DNA of 64,000 nucleotides from Streptomyces physcomitrii (GTDB taxonomy: Bacteria > Actinomycetota > Actinomycetes > Streptomycetales > Streptomycetaceae). This document shows positions 48,438-59,885 of this stretch, piece after piece (positions within the stretch are counted from its first letter, which is position 1; each line of letters opens with the position of its first letter). Location: positions 23,652-87,651 of the forward strand of contig NZ_JAAWWP010000019.1 in NCBI RefSeq assembly GCF_012273655.1, written 5' to 3'. The notes beneath the pieces were generated by a model that did no database searches, was not told the DNA's origin, and was given only the letters and a program-made list of their open reading frames with translations. A program made the translations under genes and the position numbers.

Positions 48438-49298
48438 CTAGTCGATGTGGTAACTGTCGCCGTAGACCTGCCAGTCCAGGGGAGTGTCCAGCGCGAGGTT
48501 GCCCGCGTCGAGGAACCTGCGCTGGGCGGTGTCCACCCGGCTGGTGTCCGAGTGGGCCTCCTCCTGCTCCATCGCCCAGACGCGGGCGTCGAGGAAGGCG
48601 TGCAGCCAGGCGGTCTCGTCGCCGCCCTCGGAGGGCGGTGCGGCCTGGTCGAGGGCGCGGGCGCGGATGCCGCCGAAGCTGGTGCCGCCCTCGCCGGGGC
48701 CGTGCATGACGATGGCGTCGTAGTAGATGAACTGGCCGAGCGTACCGACCTGGTCGCTCTTGCCCTGCGCCACGGCCGGGTCGAAGTAGACGCGGTCGCG
48801 CTCGGCGTCCTGGGTGCGCTGGAAGGACTCCTCGCCCGCGGCCTTCGCCCAGTCGGCCTCGAAGGCGGAGCCGAGGCCCTCGTGGGAGTCGGTGCCGTTG
48901 ACCGCGCGCAGGGCGGGCAGATAGGGCGCGAGGACGCTGTCCGGCTCCTCCTGGGCGTGCCGCTCGACCAGTTCGAGCATGTCGCCGGTGCCCGAGCAGA
49001 AGCCGATGATGCCCGCCGTGTAGCCGCGGCCGTCGCCGATGTCCTCGATGTACGGGTACTGGGCGCGCCAGTCGAGCGAGGAGTTCTCGGCGCTGGACAC
49101 CAGCTGCATGGCGATGTCCTTCTTGGCCGGGTCGTCGAGCCCGTCCTCCGCCCTCGCCGCGGGGGCGGCGGCCCCGACCGGGGCGGGTGCGGCCAGGGCC
49201 GACTGCGGCACCGCGAGCAGGGCGAGGCCGAGGAGGGCACCCGCGGCGGGGCGGCCGAGCCGCCGTCCGGGGAACCGTGTGCGGGAACGCTGCTTCAT
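48438..49298 (-). CDS. Secreted GH46 chitosanase
   Basis: 286 residues. N-terminal export signal with paired arginines (FPGRRLGRPAAGALLGLALL) and an ALA-A cleavage site at about residue 36, possibly Tat-dependent. The mature enzyme shows the GH46 pattern: catalytic Glu in SSAENSSLDWR, catalytic Asp in IGDGRGYTAGIIGFCSGTGD, and FIYYDAIVMHGPG near the C-terminus. It endo-cleaves chitosan outside the cell, providing glucosamine oligomers. ATG at 49298 after AGAGG. It has its own promoter and terminator, so it is an independent unit between treY and the peptidase gene. Confidence 0.95.
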   Translation of the reverse strand: MKQRSRTRFPGRRLGRPAAGALLGLALLAVPQSALAAPAPVGAAAPAARAEDGLDDPAKKDIAMQLVSSAENSSLDWRAQYPYIEDIGDGRGYTAGIIGFCSGTGDMLELVERHAQEEPDSVLAPYLPALRAVNGTDSHEGLGSAFEADWAKAAGEESFQRTQDAERDRVYFDPAVAQGKSDQVGTLGQFIYYDAIVMHGPGEGGTSFGGIRARALDQAAPPSEGGDETAWLHAFLDARVWAMEQEEAHSDTSRVDTAQRRFLDAGNLALDTPLDWQVYGDSYHID

Positions 49299-49477
49299 GA
49301 GGACCTCTGTTCCGTGAGGAGTGGGGGGAGGCCTGGGGGGCCTGTGACGGGAGGGTGCTCAGACGGCTTGCGTGGTGCGCGGAGGCCGGTGGGGTCCGCG
49401 CCCGTCCAGGGGAGGACGGGGCCGGACGGTGGGGGAGTGGGGGGAGTGCGGGGCGCGGCCCTGCCCGGCGTGGCATG

Positions 49478-49505
49478 AGATTACCGCCGTCCCGCCTTCC
49501 GTCAA
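49478..49505 (-). promoter_or_regulatory. Promoter of the chitosanase gene
   Basis: Minus-strand -35 TTGACG (49500-49505), 16-base spacer, -10 TAATCT (49478-49483), close to the vegetative consensus. It leaves a leader of about 170 bases. A CCGAAAGAGG element lies just upstream and could be an operator. The rest of the 459-bp gap 49299-49757 shows no gene. Confidence 0.6.
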
Positions 49506-49757
49506 TGGACGCGGAAGTGCCTCTTTCGGGGGTGGTGAGTGCACTCCCTGAAGGCAGCGGCGAGCCGCACGCGCCCCCGCGCCGAGGGACGATCCGGACC
49601 TCTCGACGGTCCCCGCAGGAAGACGCCCCGCCGCCCGCCGAGCCGCAGGCGCCTGCGGTCTGTGCCACCGCCGGATCCTGAACTCGCCCTCCCCGCCGGG
49701 AACTCAATGAACGCAACCCGGAAGCGATCGTTCCGTTCCGTCCGGTTCCGGCTCTGC

Positions 49758-52307
49758 TCAGCCCCCGCTTGTCTCCTCCCGGCCCGCTTCCTCCCGACCC
49801 GGCTCCTCCCGTTCCAGGAGCGCGAAGGGCCGCCTCGCGAACAGCTCCGCCACCGGCAGCCGCCCCTCGTGGCGCAGCTCCGGGGCGCATACGTCCCGCC
49901 AGCGCCCCGGCGGCAGTTGGAGCACCGTCCCGTCCCAGCCGCCCTCCTCCGCGAGCCGCAGCGGCAGTCGCGTCACCGCGCTCAGCACCGCCCCGCCCCG
50001 GGTGAACGCCAGGCAGTGTCCGGCCGCGGGGCCCCGCGCGGCCAGCGGTGCGTACGAGCCCCCGGTGCCGAAGAGCTCCGGCCTGCGGCGGCGCAGTTGA
50101 AGCGCCGCCACGGTCAACTGCCGTTTCAGGGCGGGCAGTTCACCCGTCTCCTCGTCTCCGTCGTCGGGTTCGGCCGCGAGCGGCGCCCGGTTGTCGGGGT
50201 CCACCAGGGCGCGGTACGGGTACTCGGTGCCCTGGTACAGGTCGGGCACCCCGGGCATGGTCAGCTGGAGCAGTGTCGCCGCGAGGATCTGGGCCTCCAC
50301 AAACGGGCGCAGCCCCGCGCCGAACTCCGCCAGCGCCTTCCCGGCCGGGCCGCCGGGACCGGCCGCCACGAAGTCCGCGACCGCCGTCTCGTAGGCCGCG
50401 TCCGGCTCCGTCCACGTCGTGCGCAGCCCCGCCTCCCGCACATGCTTGAGCAGGGCCTCCCGCAGCCGGCCGACCTCCGGTACGCCGAGCCCGAGCGCGG
50501 TCTGCCACCCGGCCCAGGCGACCAGGTGGTCGGGGGCCGGTACGCCGGTGCGCGCCGTCAGGGCGGTCAGCTCGCCGAGGAGTTCCGCCCACCGGCCCGG
50601 GCACTGCGCGAGGACCGAGATCGCCGCGCGGACATCGGCGCTGCGCTTGGTGTCGTGGGTGGAGAGCACGGTCCCGGTCAGCGGCCAGTCCCGCTGGAGC
50701 CGGGCGCAGTAGGCGTGGAAGGCCTCGGGGCCGAGCGCGGGGGCGCCCGGTTCCCCGCCCACCTCGTCGGCGCTGAGCAGCGGCACGTACCGGTAGAAGG
50801 CTCGGTCCTCGATCGACTTGGCGCGCAGCGCGGAGGCGGTCTGCGCGAACCGCGCCGCGAAGGCGGCCACTTCGGCACGGCCGTCACCCACACGGTCCTC
50901 ACCCGCGCCCGTGTCCTCGTCCGCGCCCACGCCGTCCGCGCCCGCCCGGCCGTCACCCTCGCCCGCGCCCCCCACGCCCTCGCCCGTACCGCCGCCCCCG
51001 TCTCCGCCGAACTCCCCCAGCAGCAGCCCGCGTACCGCCTCGACCGCGCCCGCCTCCTCCGCGACCTCGAAGGCGGCGGCGGCGTCCGCGGCGGCCTCGG
51101 CGGTCAGTACCGACGCCGGGTCGCCGCCCGGGTAGGGGCGGTAGACCGGTACGCGGACCAGGAGTTCGTGCAGGGCGGTGGCCAGGGCCCAGGGGGCGTG
51201 GTCGCGCAGCCGGGGATCGCGGGCGCACAGGCGGACGCAGTCGCGGGTCAGCCGGGCGGTCTCGGCGGCCAGGTCGTGGCCGAGGACCTCGTGCGCGGCA
51301 CGGCGCGCGGTCGCCTCGAAGTCGCCGCCGAGGTCGGGCGCGGGCGCCGCGAACTCCCGGAAGCGGGCGGCGAGTTCACGGGCACCGGCCGGGTCGGTGA
51401 GCACCCCGTCCAGGTGCCGCAGGGCGTCGTAGCCGGTGGTGCCCGCGACCCGCCAGTTCCCGGGCAGGCGCTCCCCGTCGGCGAGGATCTTCTCCACCAC
51501 CGTCCAGCGCCCGCCGCTTGCCTCGTCGAGCCGGGCCAGATAGCCGGCCGGGTCGGCGAGCCCGTCCGGGTGGTCGATGCGCAGGCCGTCCGCGACGCCG
51601 TCCGCGAGGAGTTCGAGGATCTTGGCATGGGTGGCCGCGAAGACGCCGGGGTCCTCCACCCGGATCCCGATCAGCTCGGCGATGGTGAAGAAGCGGCGGT
51701 AGTTGAGCTCGGTCCTGGCCAGCCGCCACCAGCCGAGCCGGTACCACTGGGCGTCCAGCAGTTCGGGCAGCGGCAGCCCCGCGGTGCCGGGCCGCAGCGG
51801 GAAGCGGTGCTCGTGGTAGCGCAACTCCTCGCCGTCCACGCGCAGTCGGTCCAGCTCGCCGCCGAGCGGGCCGCCGAGTACGGGCAGCAGTACCCGGCCG
51901 CCCCCCGCCTCCCAGTCGATGTCGAACCAGTGTGCGTGCGCGGCGGCCGGTCCCTCGCGCAGTACGTCCCACAGCTGCCGGTTGTGGCGCGGCGAGGCCG
52001 CCATGTGGTTGGGCACCAGGTCCAGGACCAGGCCGAGGCCGTGCTCCCGGGCCCGCGCGGAGAGCGCCCGCAGCCCCGCCTCGCCGCCGAGTTCCCCGCG
52101 CACCCGGGAGTGGTCCACCACGTCGTAGCCGTGCGTGGAGCCCGGCACCGCCTCCAGGACCGGTGACAGATGCAGATGGGAGACCCCGAGCGCGGCGAGC
52201 CGGGGCACGGCCGCCTCGGCCGCCGCGAAGGGGAAGCCGGGCTGGAGCTGGAGGCGGTAGGTGGCGGTGGGCACGGGCACCGGGGGCTTCGGGCGCAGGG
52301 AGGTCAT
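49758..52307 (-). CDS. treY: Malto-oligosyltrehalose synthase (TreY)
   Basis: 849 residues, GH13. Conserved N-terminus ATYRLQLQPGFPFAAAEAAV, LVLDLVPNHMA, nucleophile Asp in GLRIDHPDGLADP, acid/base Glu in WTVVEKILADGE, and VLSTHDTKRSADVRA. It isomerises the reducing-end linkage of maltodextrins to an alpha,alpha-1,1 trehalose bond. The protein carries a Gly/Glu/Asp-rich insertion of about 45 residues (about 445-490) that looks disordered and is not part of the catalytic core. ATG at 52307 is the likely start. It lies 79 bp downstream of glgX and is probably transcribed with it. Confidence 0.95.
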   Translation of the reverse strand: MTSLRPKPPVPVPTATYRLQLQPGFPFAAAEAAVPRLAALGVSHLHLSPVLEAVPGSTHGYDVVDHSRVRGELGGEAGLRALSARAREHGLGLVLDLVPNHMAASPRHNRQLWDVLREGPAAAHAHWFDIDWEAGGGRVLLPVLGGPLGGELDRLRVDGEELRYHEHRFPLRPGTAGLPLPELLDAQWYRLGWWRLARTELNYRRFFTIAELIGIRVEDPGVFAATHAKILELLADGVADGLRIDHPDGLADPAGYLARLDEASGGRWTVVEKILADGERLPGNWRVAGTTGYDALRHLDGVLTDPAGARELAARFREFAAPAPDLGGDFEATARRAAHEVLGHDLAAETARLTRDCVRLCARDPRLRDHAPWALATALHELLVRVPVYRPYPGGDPASVLTAEAAADAAAAFEVAEEAGAVEAVRGLLLGEFGGDGGGGTGEGVGGAGEGDGRAGADGVGADEDTGAGEDRVGDGRAEVAAFAARFAQTASALRAKSIEDRAFYRYVPLLSADEVGGEPGAPALGPEAFHAYCARLQRDWPLTGTVLSTHDTKRSADVRAAISVLAQCPGRWAELLGELTALTARTGVPAPDHLVAWAGWQTALGLGVPEVGRLREALLKHVREAGLRTTWTEPDAAYETAVADFVAAGPGGPAGKALAEFGAGLRPFVEAQILAATLLQLTMPGVPDLYQGTEYPYRALVDPDNRAPLAAEPDDGDEETGELPALKRQLTVAALQLRRRRPELFGTGGSYAPLAARGPAAGHCLAFTRGGAVLSAVTRLPLRLAEEGGWDGTVLQLPPGRWRDVCAPELRHEGRLPVAELFARRPFALLEREEPGREEAGREETSGG

Positions 52308-52386
52308 GCACCGTTACGTACCCGCCCCGGCGCCCCCGCTGTCGCTCCCGCGCCGAAGGGCCCCCGACTGCACCGCCCGCCGGTGC

Positions 52387-54495
<2,109 letters not shown>

Positions 54496-54813
54496 GGATG
54501 ACGACTCTTCCGCTACCGGCCCCCGGCTGGGGACACCTGCTCCGAGTCTTCCCGAAAGGCGGCGGGCCACCTAGGACCTTCGCTGCGGGTACGGGGCGCG
54601 CGTTGCGGGACACGGGGCTCGCGGCAGGGGGCGCCGGGCCGCTGACCAGCGCACCAGGCACCGCCGCCGACCTCGATTCGCGCAGAACTCCCGTGTGAGC
54701 AAGGATGGTTGGGAAATCTCCCGCGCATCCGGCTGCGTCGGCGCCTTCTTGCGGAGTACCCTCCTTGATCGTTGAACGGGGGAGTACGCGGGGGTGGGGA
54801 AGGCGGTAAGCAC
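54496..54813. promoter_or_regulatory. 318-bp divergent region between glgX and the HEPN gene
   Basis: No gene is seen. It contains a small hairpin GGGAAATCTCCC (54711-54722) and a TTGATCGTTGAAC stretch about 50 bases before the HEPN-protein start. Promoters for both directions must lie here; boxes are not assigned. Confidence 0.35.
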
Positions 54814-56052
54814 GTGAGCTCGGGAGGGCTGGAACTTCCGCCTGGCGAGAGCGGCCAGGAGGGAGGGACGGCAGAGGTCCCACCCGGAGCGGTGTCCTTG
54901 GCACGGCCCATGGAGATCGGCGCCGAGCTGGACTGGGGGTCCGAGGACTGGAGCGAGGTCCGCACCAGAGCCCAGCGCGCGGGGCGGGCCTACATCTGGC
55001 TGAACCTCGTCGAACAGCGGCTCAGGGCCGTGGTCGCCGCGGTGCTGCGGCCCGTCTACGAACCGGTGCACGGCGAGGACTGGGTGGTCGCCGCCGCGGG
55101 TCCGGCGGGCCAGGAGTGGGTGCAGCGCGCCGTCGCGGTGCGCGAGGTGTCCCGCCGCAAGGGCTATCTGCTCGACCCCGCGGACGACAACGTGGTGAGC
55201 TTTCTGACGCTGCCCCAGCTGCGGGAGCTGATGGTGCAGCACTGGCCCTGCTTCGAGCCGTACTTCGACGACCGGCGCACCGTGGAACTGGCCCTGGACG
55301 AGCTGGAGGTCACCCGCAATGTGGTCTCCCGCAACCGGGCGCTCTCCGTCACGGTGCTCGCCCAGGCCGAACGCGCCGCCTCCCGGCTCCTGGAGATACT
55401 CGGCACCGGTTCCGAGGTGCCCTCGGCCCGCCGCCTGCCGGTGGACGCCGTGGAGGAACTCGTCGGGGACCGCTACGGCGATGTCGTCGGGGTGCACGCG
55501 GACCGGGTGCGGCTGCTGCGCAACTTCCCGGCCGAGGACATCTTCGGCGGCGCCCGGCGGCTGGACGCCATCGGCATCGGCCTCAATCTGCTCAGCCAGA
55601 ACTTCTCCGGGCGCCGCCTGGTGCGGCTCGCGGAGTCCGGCTGCCGGATCCGCCTGGTCTTCCTCAACCCGGCGAGCAGCGCGGTCAAGCGCCGCGAACG
55701 CGAACTGGGCATGAAACGCGGGGAGTTGAGCCGCGCGGTGGAGACCAACATCCTGCATATGCGCCGGGTCCGCTCGCGGCTGCGCGATCCGGGGGCCTTC
55801 GAGATACATGTCTTCGACGAGACCCCGCGCTTCACCGCCTACCTGGTCGACGGCGACGGCGCGGACGGCATCGCGGTGGTGCAGTCGTACCTTCGGCGCA
55901 CCCGGGGCATGGAGGCGCCGGTGCTCGTCCTGCGCGGCGGCGGCCGGGTGGTGCGCCACCCGGAACCGGCGGAAGCGGGGGAGAGCGGCCTCTTCGACAC
56001 CTACCGCGAGGAGTTCGAGCTGGCCTGGGGTGATTCGCGGCCGGTCTCCTGA
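54814..56052 (+). CDS. SAV2148-type HEPN-domain protein
   Basis: 412 residues, no signal or membrane segment. The N-terminal ~30 residues are disordered. A helical HEPN-like region follows (RAGRAYIWLNLVEQRLRAVVAA) with an R-x6-H arrangement at Arg79-His86 (LRPVYEPVHGEDW), compatible with the RX4-6H motif of HEPN ribonucleases. The C-terminal half (AESGCRIRLVFLNPASSAVKRRERELG, NILHMRRVRSRL, FEIHVFDETPRFTAYLVDG) resembles a sensor or phospholipase-D-like fold. The function is unknown, though RNA cleavage or binding is conceivable. The GTG at 54814 is preceded by GGAAGG; an in-frame start at 54772 is possible. Confidence 0.8.
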   Translation: MSSGGLELPPGESGQEGGTAEVPPGAVSLARPMEIGAELDWGSEDWSEVRTRAQRAGRAYIWLNLVEQRLRAVVAAVLRPVYEPVHGEDWVVAAAGPAGQEWVQRAVAVREVSRRKGYLLDPADDNVVSFLTLPQLRELMVQHWPCFEPYFDDRRTVELALDELEVTRNVVSRNRALSVTVLAQAERAASRLLEILGTGSEVPSARRLPVDAVEELVGDRYGDVVGVHADRVRLLRNFPAEDIFGGARRLDAIGIGLNLLSQNFSGRRLVRLAESGCRIRLVFLNPASSAVKRRERELGMKRGELSRAVETNILHMRRVRSRLRDPGAFEIHVFDETPRFTAYLVDGDGADGIAVVQSYLRRTRGMEAPVLVLRGGGRVVRHPEPAEAGESGLFDTYREEFELAWGDSRPVS

Positions 56053-56182
56053 ACCGGCGGCGACCGGCACCCGGGCACGCGCGGCCCCTCACCGGCGTAC
56101 CGGAATGCCTCGATCCGCGATGTCAGTGGCGCATGGGATCGTGAGGTCACTGGGGGAAACGCACCATCGAGAAGGGGGTCCC

Positions 56183-56905
56183 ATGGCCTGGTTCCGCGAG
56201 CTCGTCCACGGCTTCGACCTGGAGACCACGGGTACCGATCCGCACCGCGCGCGCATCGTCACCGGCGCCGTCGTCGAGTTCCGCGCCGGTGAAGTCCTGG
56301 GCCGCCGCGAGTGGCTGGCCGATCCGGGCGTGCCGATACCGGCCGAGGCCGCCGCGGTGCACGGCATCACCGACGAGCAGGCGGCCCAGGGCGCCCCGCC
56401 GGACCAGGTGGCCGACGCGATCGCCGAGGTGCTCACCGCCTCCTGGCGCGCGGGCATCCCGGTCGTCGCGTACAACGCCGCCTTCGACCTCACCCTGCTC
56501 GCCGCCGAGTTGCGCCGCCACGGGCTGCCCTCGCTGCGCGAACGCCTCGGCACGGAGCCGGCCCCGGTCCTCGACCCGTACACCATCGACCGGTACGTGG
56601 ACCGCTACCGCCGCGGAAAACGCAAGCTGGAAGCCGTCTGCACCGAGTACGGCATACGGCTCGACGCCGCCCACGACGCCACCGCGGACGCCCTGGCCGC
56701 CGCCCGGCTGGCCTGCGCCGTCGCCGAACGCCACCCCAAGGTCGCCGAGCTCTCCGCCGCCGAGCTGCACCGCAGCCAGATCGGCTGGGCCGCCGAACTG
56801 GCCGCCGATTTCCAGCGGTTCCTGCGCCGCCAGGGCGAGCAGGACGCCGTGGTCGACGGGGTCTGGCCGCTGCGCGAACCGGCGGGGGAGTCCGAGACGG
56901 TCTGA
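56183..56905 (+). CDS. DnaQ-like 3'-5' exonuclease (DEDDh family)
   Basis: 240 residues. Exo I FDLETTGTDP (Asp, Glu), Exo II VVAYNAAFDLTLL (Asp), Exo III HDATADALAAARL (His, Asp) are all intact, so a two-metal 3'-5' exonuclease is expected. It resembles the epsilon subunit of DNA polymerase III but lacks a visible polymerase-binding tail, so it could act in repair or RNA turnover. The ATG at 56183 was chosen for GAGAAGGGGG upstream and the Exo I motif at residue 11. It is 130 bp downstream of the HEPN gene on the same strand and may share its transcript. Confidence 0.92.
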   Translation: MAWFRELVHGFDLETTGTDPHRARIVTGAVVEFRAGEVLGRREWLADPGVPIPAEAAAVHGITDEQAAQGAPPDQVADAIAEVLTASWRAGIPVVAYNAAFDLTLLAAELRRHGLPSLRERLGTEPAPVLDPYTIDRYVDRYRRGKRKLEAVCTEYGIRLDAAHDATADALAAARLACAVAERHPKVAELSAAELHRSQIGWAAELAADFQRFLRRQGEQDAVVDGVWPLREPAGESETV

Positions 56906-57056
56906 CCGGGGCATCCGGGCCGGTCGGAGGGACGGTCTCCTGCGGTCGGCGGGCGCTGCTCGCCGTGCGAGGAGGGGCAGCGAGGAAGACAGAGGAGGAC
57001 ATGGGAAGAGGGGCGCGCGAAGAGGGCACGGGCCCCGCCCGGAGGTGTCCTGGACC

Positions 57057-57920
57057 TCAGAAGGGATACCACCGCACCGAGGTGTCCCCCTCGCGCAGCG
57101 AGTCCACCCGGCGGCGGAACTCGGCCAGCGCCCCGGGGTTGGCCGGGGCGTGCTGGGCCACCCAGGCGCAGCTCGCGGTCTCGCGGGCGCCGCGCAGGAC
57201 CGCGCAGCCCTCCCACTCCCGTACGTCCCAGCCGTAGGCGCGGACAAAGGAGTCGTAGGCCTCGGCGGGCAGTCCGTACCGGTCGCGGCTGAGCGCGAGG
57301 ACGACCAGGTCGTGTTCGCGCAGGTCCAAGGAGAAGGTCTCCAGGTCGACCAGGACCGGTCCCCCGGGGCCGATGTGCACATTGCGCGGCAGCGCGTCCC
57401 CGTGGATCGGGCCCGGGTCCAGCCGCGGGGCGAGCGCGCCCGCGGCGGCGGCGAACTCGTCCCGCCGGGCCCGCAGATAGGCCGCGTCCGCCGGGTCGAC
57501 GGCGTCCCCGGCGAGCCGCAGCCAGCGCTCCACCCCGCCGAGGAGTTCGCGCCGCGGCAGAGCGAACTCCGGTGCCCCCAGGGCGTGCACCCGGCGCAGC
57601 AGCACCGCGAGGTCGGCGGGTTCGGCGGGCCGTACAGCCTCGCCGAGGCCGTGCCAGACCGTCACCGGGTGCCCCTCGACGAGCAGCGCCTCCTCGCGGG
57701 CGGCGCGGACCGCGGGCACCCCGCGCCCGGCCAGCCAGGCGGCGACCCGCAGTTCGCGCTCGGCCCGCTCCAGGAGTTCGGCGCTGCGGCCGACCTTCAC
57801 CACCAGCGCGTCCGCGGCGAAGACCGCGTTCTCGCCGAGCGCCAGCAGGCGCGCCCGCCCCGCGTCCCCGGGCAGCACCCCGGCCGCCGCGAGGACTTCC
57901 CGCGCCCTCTTCTCGTCCAT
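57057..57920 (-). CDS. Aminoglycoside phosphotransferase (APH)-fold protein
   Basis: 287 residues. The APH/choline-kinase catalytic loop GPIHGDALPRNVHIGPGGPV and the metal-binding VLVDLETFSLDLREHDLVVL are present, together with a reduced N-lobe (FAADALVVKVGRS with the ATP Lys). It should transfer phosphate from ATP to a hydroxyl of a small molecule; the substrate is unknown and antibiotic resistance should not be assumed. Cytosolic. The start is ATG at 57920. It is divergent from the sugar ABC operon. Confidence 0.85.
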   Translation of the reverse strand: MDEKRAREVLAAAGVLPGDAGRARLLALGENAVFAADALVVKVGRSAELLERAERELRVAAWLAGRGVPAVRAAREEALLVEGHPVTVWHGLGEAVRPAEPADLAVLLRRVHALGAPEFALPRRELLGGVERWLRLAGDAVDPADAAYLRARRDEFAAAAGALAPRLDPGPIHGDALPRNVHIGPGGPVLVDLETFSLDLREHDLVVLALSRDRYGLPAEAYDSFVRAYGWDVREWEGCAVLRGARETASCAWVAQHAPANPGALAEFRRRVDSLREGDTSVRWYPF

Positions 57921-58013
57921 CCACCGGCCCCTTCACCGCACCCGCACCTCGTCCTCGGCCCAGTCTGGCATTCCCGCTGGTCGTCCCTCTCCGAGGTGAG
58001 CACGCGCGCTGCC

Positions 58014-58042
58014 TTGACGCCGGGGCGGCCCATCAGGACCAT
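58014..58042 (+). promoter_or_regulatory. Possible promoter of the sugar ABC transporter operon
   Basis: TTGACG (58014-58019), 17-base spacer, GACCAT (58037-58042). The -35 and spacing are good, the -10 is imperfect. It leaves a leader of about 67 bases before the GTG at 58117. Confidence 0.4.
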
Positions 58043-58116
58043 GACGTCGTGCCGTCGGGCGGATCCCCCGTCCGGGGCGGCCGATTTTCCCGAGCCGCCC
58101 CGAAGGAGCCGATTCC

Positions 58117-59046
58117 GTGACGCCGTCGACCGCGCTGCAGCGGTCCGCGAACAAGCCGCGCCCCGACCGGCGCGGCCCCGCCGACTTCGGCGCCTGGTTC
58201 CTGGTGCTCCCGGCCCTCATCCCGATCCTGGTGCTGAGCGTCGCCCCGCTCGCCTACGGGATCGGCCTCGCCTTCACCGACGCCCAGTCGGGCCGCACCA
58301 GCGCCACCCAGTGGATCGGGCTGCTCAACTTCCGGGATCTGGCCGAGGACAGCCTCTTCTGGGAGTCCTTCCGCATCGGGCTCGTCTGGGCCGTGGGCGT
58401 AACGGTTCCGCAGTTCCTGCTCGCCCTCGGTCTCGCCCTGCTGCTCAACCAGGACCTGCGGCTGCGCTGGCTGGCCCGGGCGCTCGCGATCATCCCCTGG
58501 GCCATGCCCGAGGTCGTCGTCGGCATCATGTGGCGGCTGATCTACCAGCCCGACGCGGGCATCCTCAACGAGACCCTGCGCGATCTGCACCTCGGCAGCG
58601 GCCACGACTGGCTGACCGGCCTCGGCACCGCCCTGCCCGCCGTCATCGTGGTCGGCGTCTGGGCGGGCATGCCGCAGACCACGGTCGCCCTGCTCGCCGG
58701 GCTCCAGAACACCCCGCGCGAACTGCACGAGGCGGCGGCCGTCGACGGGGCCGGCGCCTGGCGCCGCTTCCGCACCGTGACCTGGCCCGCGCTGCGCCCG
58801 GTCGCCCTCGCGATCACCGCGCTCAACTTCATCTGGAACTTCAACTCCTTCGCCCTGGTCTACGTCCTGACCAGCGGCGGACCCGGCGGACGGACCAGGC
58901 TGCCCATGCTCTTCGCCTACGAGGAGGCCTTCCGCTACGGCCAGTACGGCTACGCGGCCGCGATGGGCTGCGCCATGGTCGGCGTGATCGCCCTGGTGCT
59001 CGCGGTGCGGCTGGCCGGACGGCTGCGGGGAGGCGAGCAGCGATGA
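58117..59046 (+). CDS. Sugar ABC transporter permease (MalF-like)
   Basis: 309 residues with about six helices. The first follows a short basic leader (FLVLPALIPILVLSVAPLAYGIGLAFTD). The ATPase-docking EAA loop is LHEAAAVDGAGAWRRFRTVTWPAL, and VYVLTSGGPGGRT is typical of MalF-type permeases. It forms half of the membrane channel for a carbohydrate, partnered by the next gene. GTG at 58117 with GGAG eight bases upstream. No ATPase gene is in this operon, so a shared multitasking ATPase (MsiK in Streptomyces) probably energises it. Confidence 0.93.
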   Translation: MTPSTALQRSANKPRPDRRGPADFGAWFLVLPALIPILVLSVAPLAYGIGLAFTDAQSGRTSATQWIGLLNFRDLAEDSLFWESFRIGLVWAVGVTVPQFLLALGLALLLNQDLRLRWLARALAIIPWAMPEVVVGIMWRLIYQPDAGILNETLRDLHLGSGHDWLTGLGTALPAVIVVGVWAGMPQTTVALLAGLQNTPRELHEAAAVDGAGAWRRFRTVTWPALRPVALAITALNFIWNFNSFALVYVLTSGGPGGRTRLPMLFAYEEAFRYGQYGYAAAMGCAMVGVIALVLAVRLAGRLRGGEQR

Positions 59047-59885
59047 GCGGACTGCGGACCTCGGGGCCGGGACGGGCGGCGCAGTACCTCGCCCTGCTCG
59101 GCTATCTGCTCTTCCTCGCGGTGCCCTTCCTCTGGCTGCTCTCCACGGCCTTCAAGCCGCCGCGGGAGCTGAGCAGCCTGCACCCCACCTGGATCCCGCA
59201 CCACCCCACCCTGGACAACTTCCGGCAGGCCTTCGACGAGCAGCCGCTGCTGGACGCCGCCCTCAACTCCCTGGTGGCGGCGGTCTCCGCGGCGGTGCTC
59301 GCGGTGCTCCTCGCCACGCCGATGGCCTATGTGCTCGCCCGCCGCCCGGGGCTCTTCTCCCGCGCGGCGACCGGCTGGGTGATCGTCAGCCAGGCCTTCC
59401 CGTTCGTCCTGATCATCATCCCGCTCTTCCTGATCCTGAAGAACCTGCGGCTGATCGACTCCGTCCCCGGCCTGATCGTGGTCTACGTGGTCTGGGCGCT
59501 GCCCTTCGCGCTGTGGATGCTGATGGGCTACGTCCGCGCGGTCCCGGTCGAGCTGGAGGAGGCGGCGGCGATGGACGGCGCCGGGCGGCTGCGCACCCTG
59601 GTCTCGGTGACGGCACCGCTGCTCGCCCCCGGGATCGTGGCCACCGCGCTCTTCGCCTTCATCAGCGCCTGGAACGAGTTCTTCTTCGCCCTGGTCCTGC
59701 TCAAGTCCCCGGAGAAACAGACCCTGCCCGTGGTCCTCACCCACTTCCTGGGCGCCGAGGGCGTCGCCGACCTCGGCCCGCTGGCCGCCGCCGCGCTGCT
59801 CGCCACGCTGCCCTCCCTGCTCGTCTTCGCCCTGATCCAGCGCCGCCTCACCAGCGGCATGCTCACCGGGGCGGTGAAGAGCTGA
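59043..59885 (+). CDS. Sugar ABC transporter permease (MalG-like)
   Basis: 280 residues, six helices. It opens with a helix (AQYLALLGYLLFLAVPFLWLLST) and FKPPRELSSLHPTWIP. The EAA loop is LEEAAAMDGAGRLRTLVSVTAPLL, and FAFISAWNEFFFALVLL is the classic MalG-type helix. It pairs with the preceding permease. The ATG start overlaps the previous stop (ATGA at 59043-59046), and its own stop overlaps the next ATG, so all three genes are translationally coupled. Confidence 0.94.
   Translation: MSGLRTSGPGRAAQYLALLGYLLFLAVPFLWLLSTAFKPPRELSSLHPTWIPHHPTLDNFRQAFDEQPLLDAALNSLVAAVSAAVLAVLLATPMAYVLARRPGLFSRAATGWVIVSQAFPFVLIIIPLFLILKNLRLIDSVPGLIVVYVVWALPFALWMLMGYVRAVPVELEEAAAMDGAGRLRTLVSVTAPLLAPGIVATALFAFISAWNEFFFALVLLKSPEKQTLPVVLTHFLGAEGVADLGPLAAAALLATLPSLLVFALIQRRLTSGMLTGAVKS

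Noticed and set aside
46828..49890. 1020-residue minus-strand open frame over the peptidase and chitosanase genes
   Set aside because: It runs in another frame through two well-supported genes (M14 peptidase and GH46 chitosanase).
57057..57920. Aminoglycoside resistance gene
   Set aside because: Only the broad APH fold is visible. Many housekeeping kinases share it and nothing indicates an antibiotic substrate.
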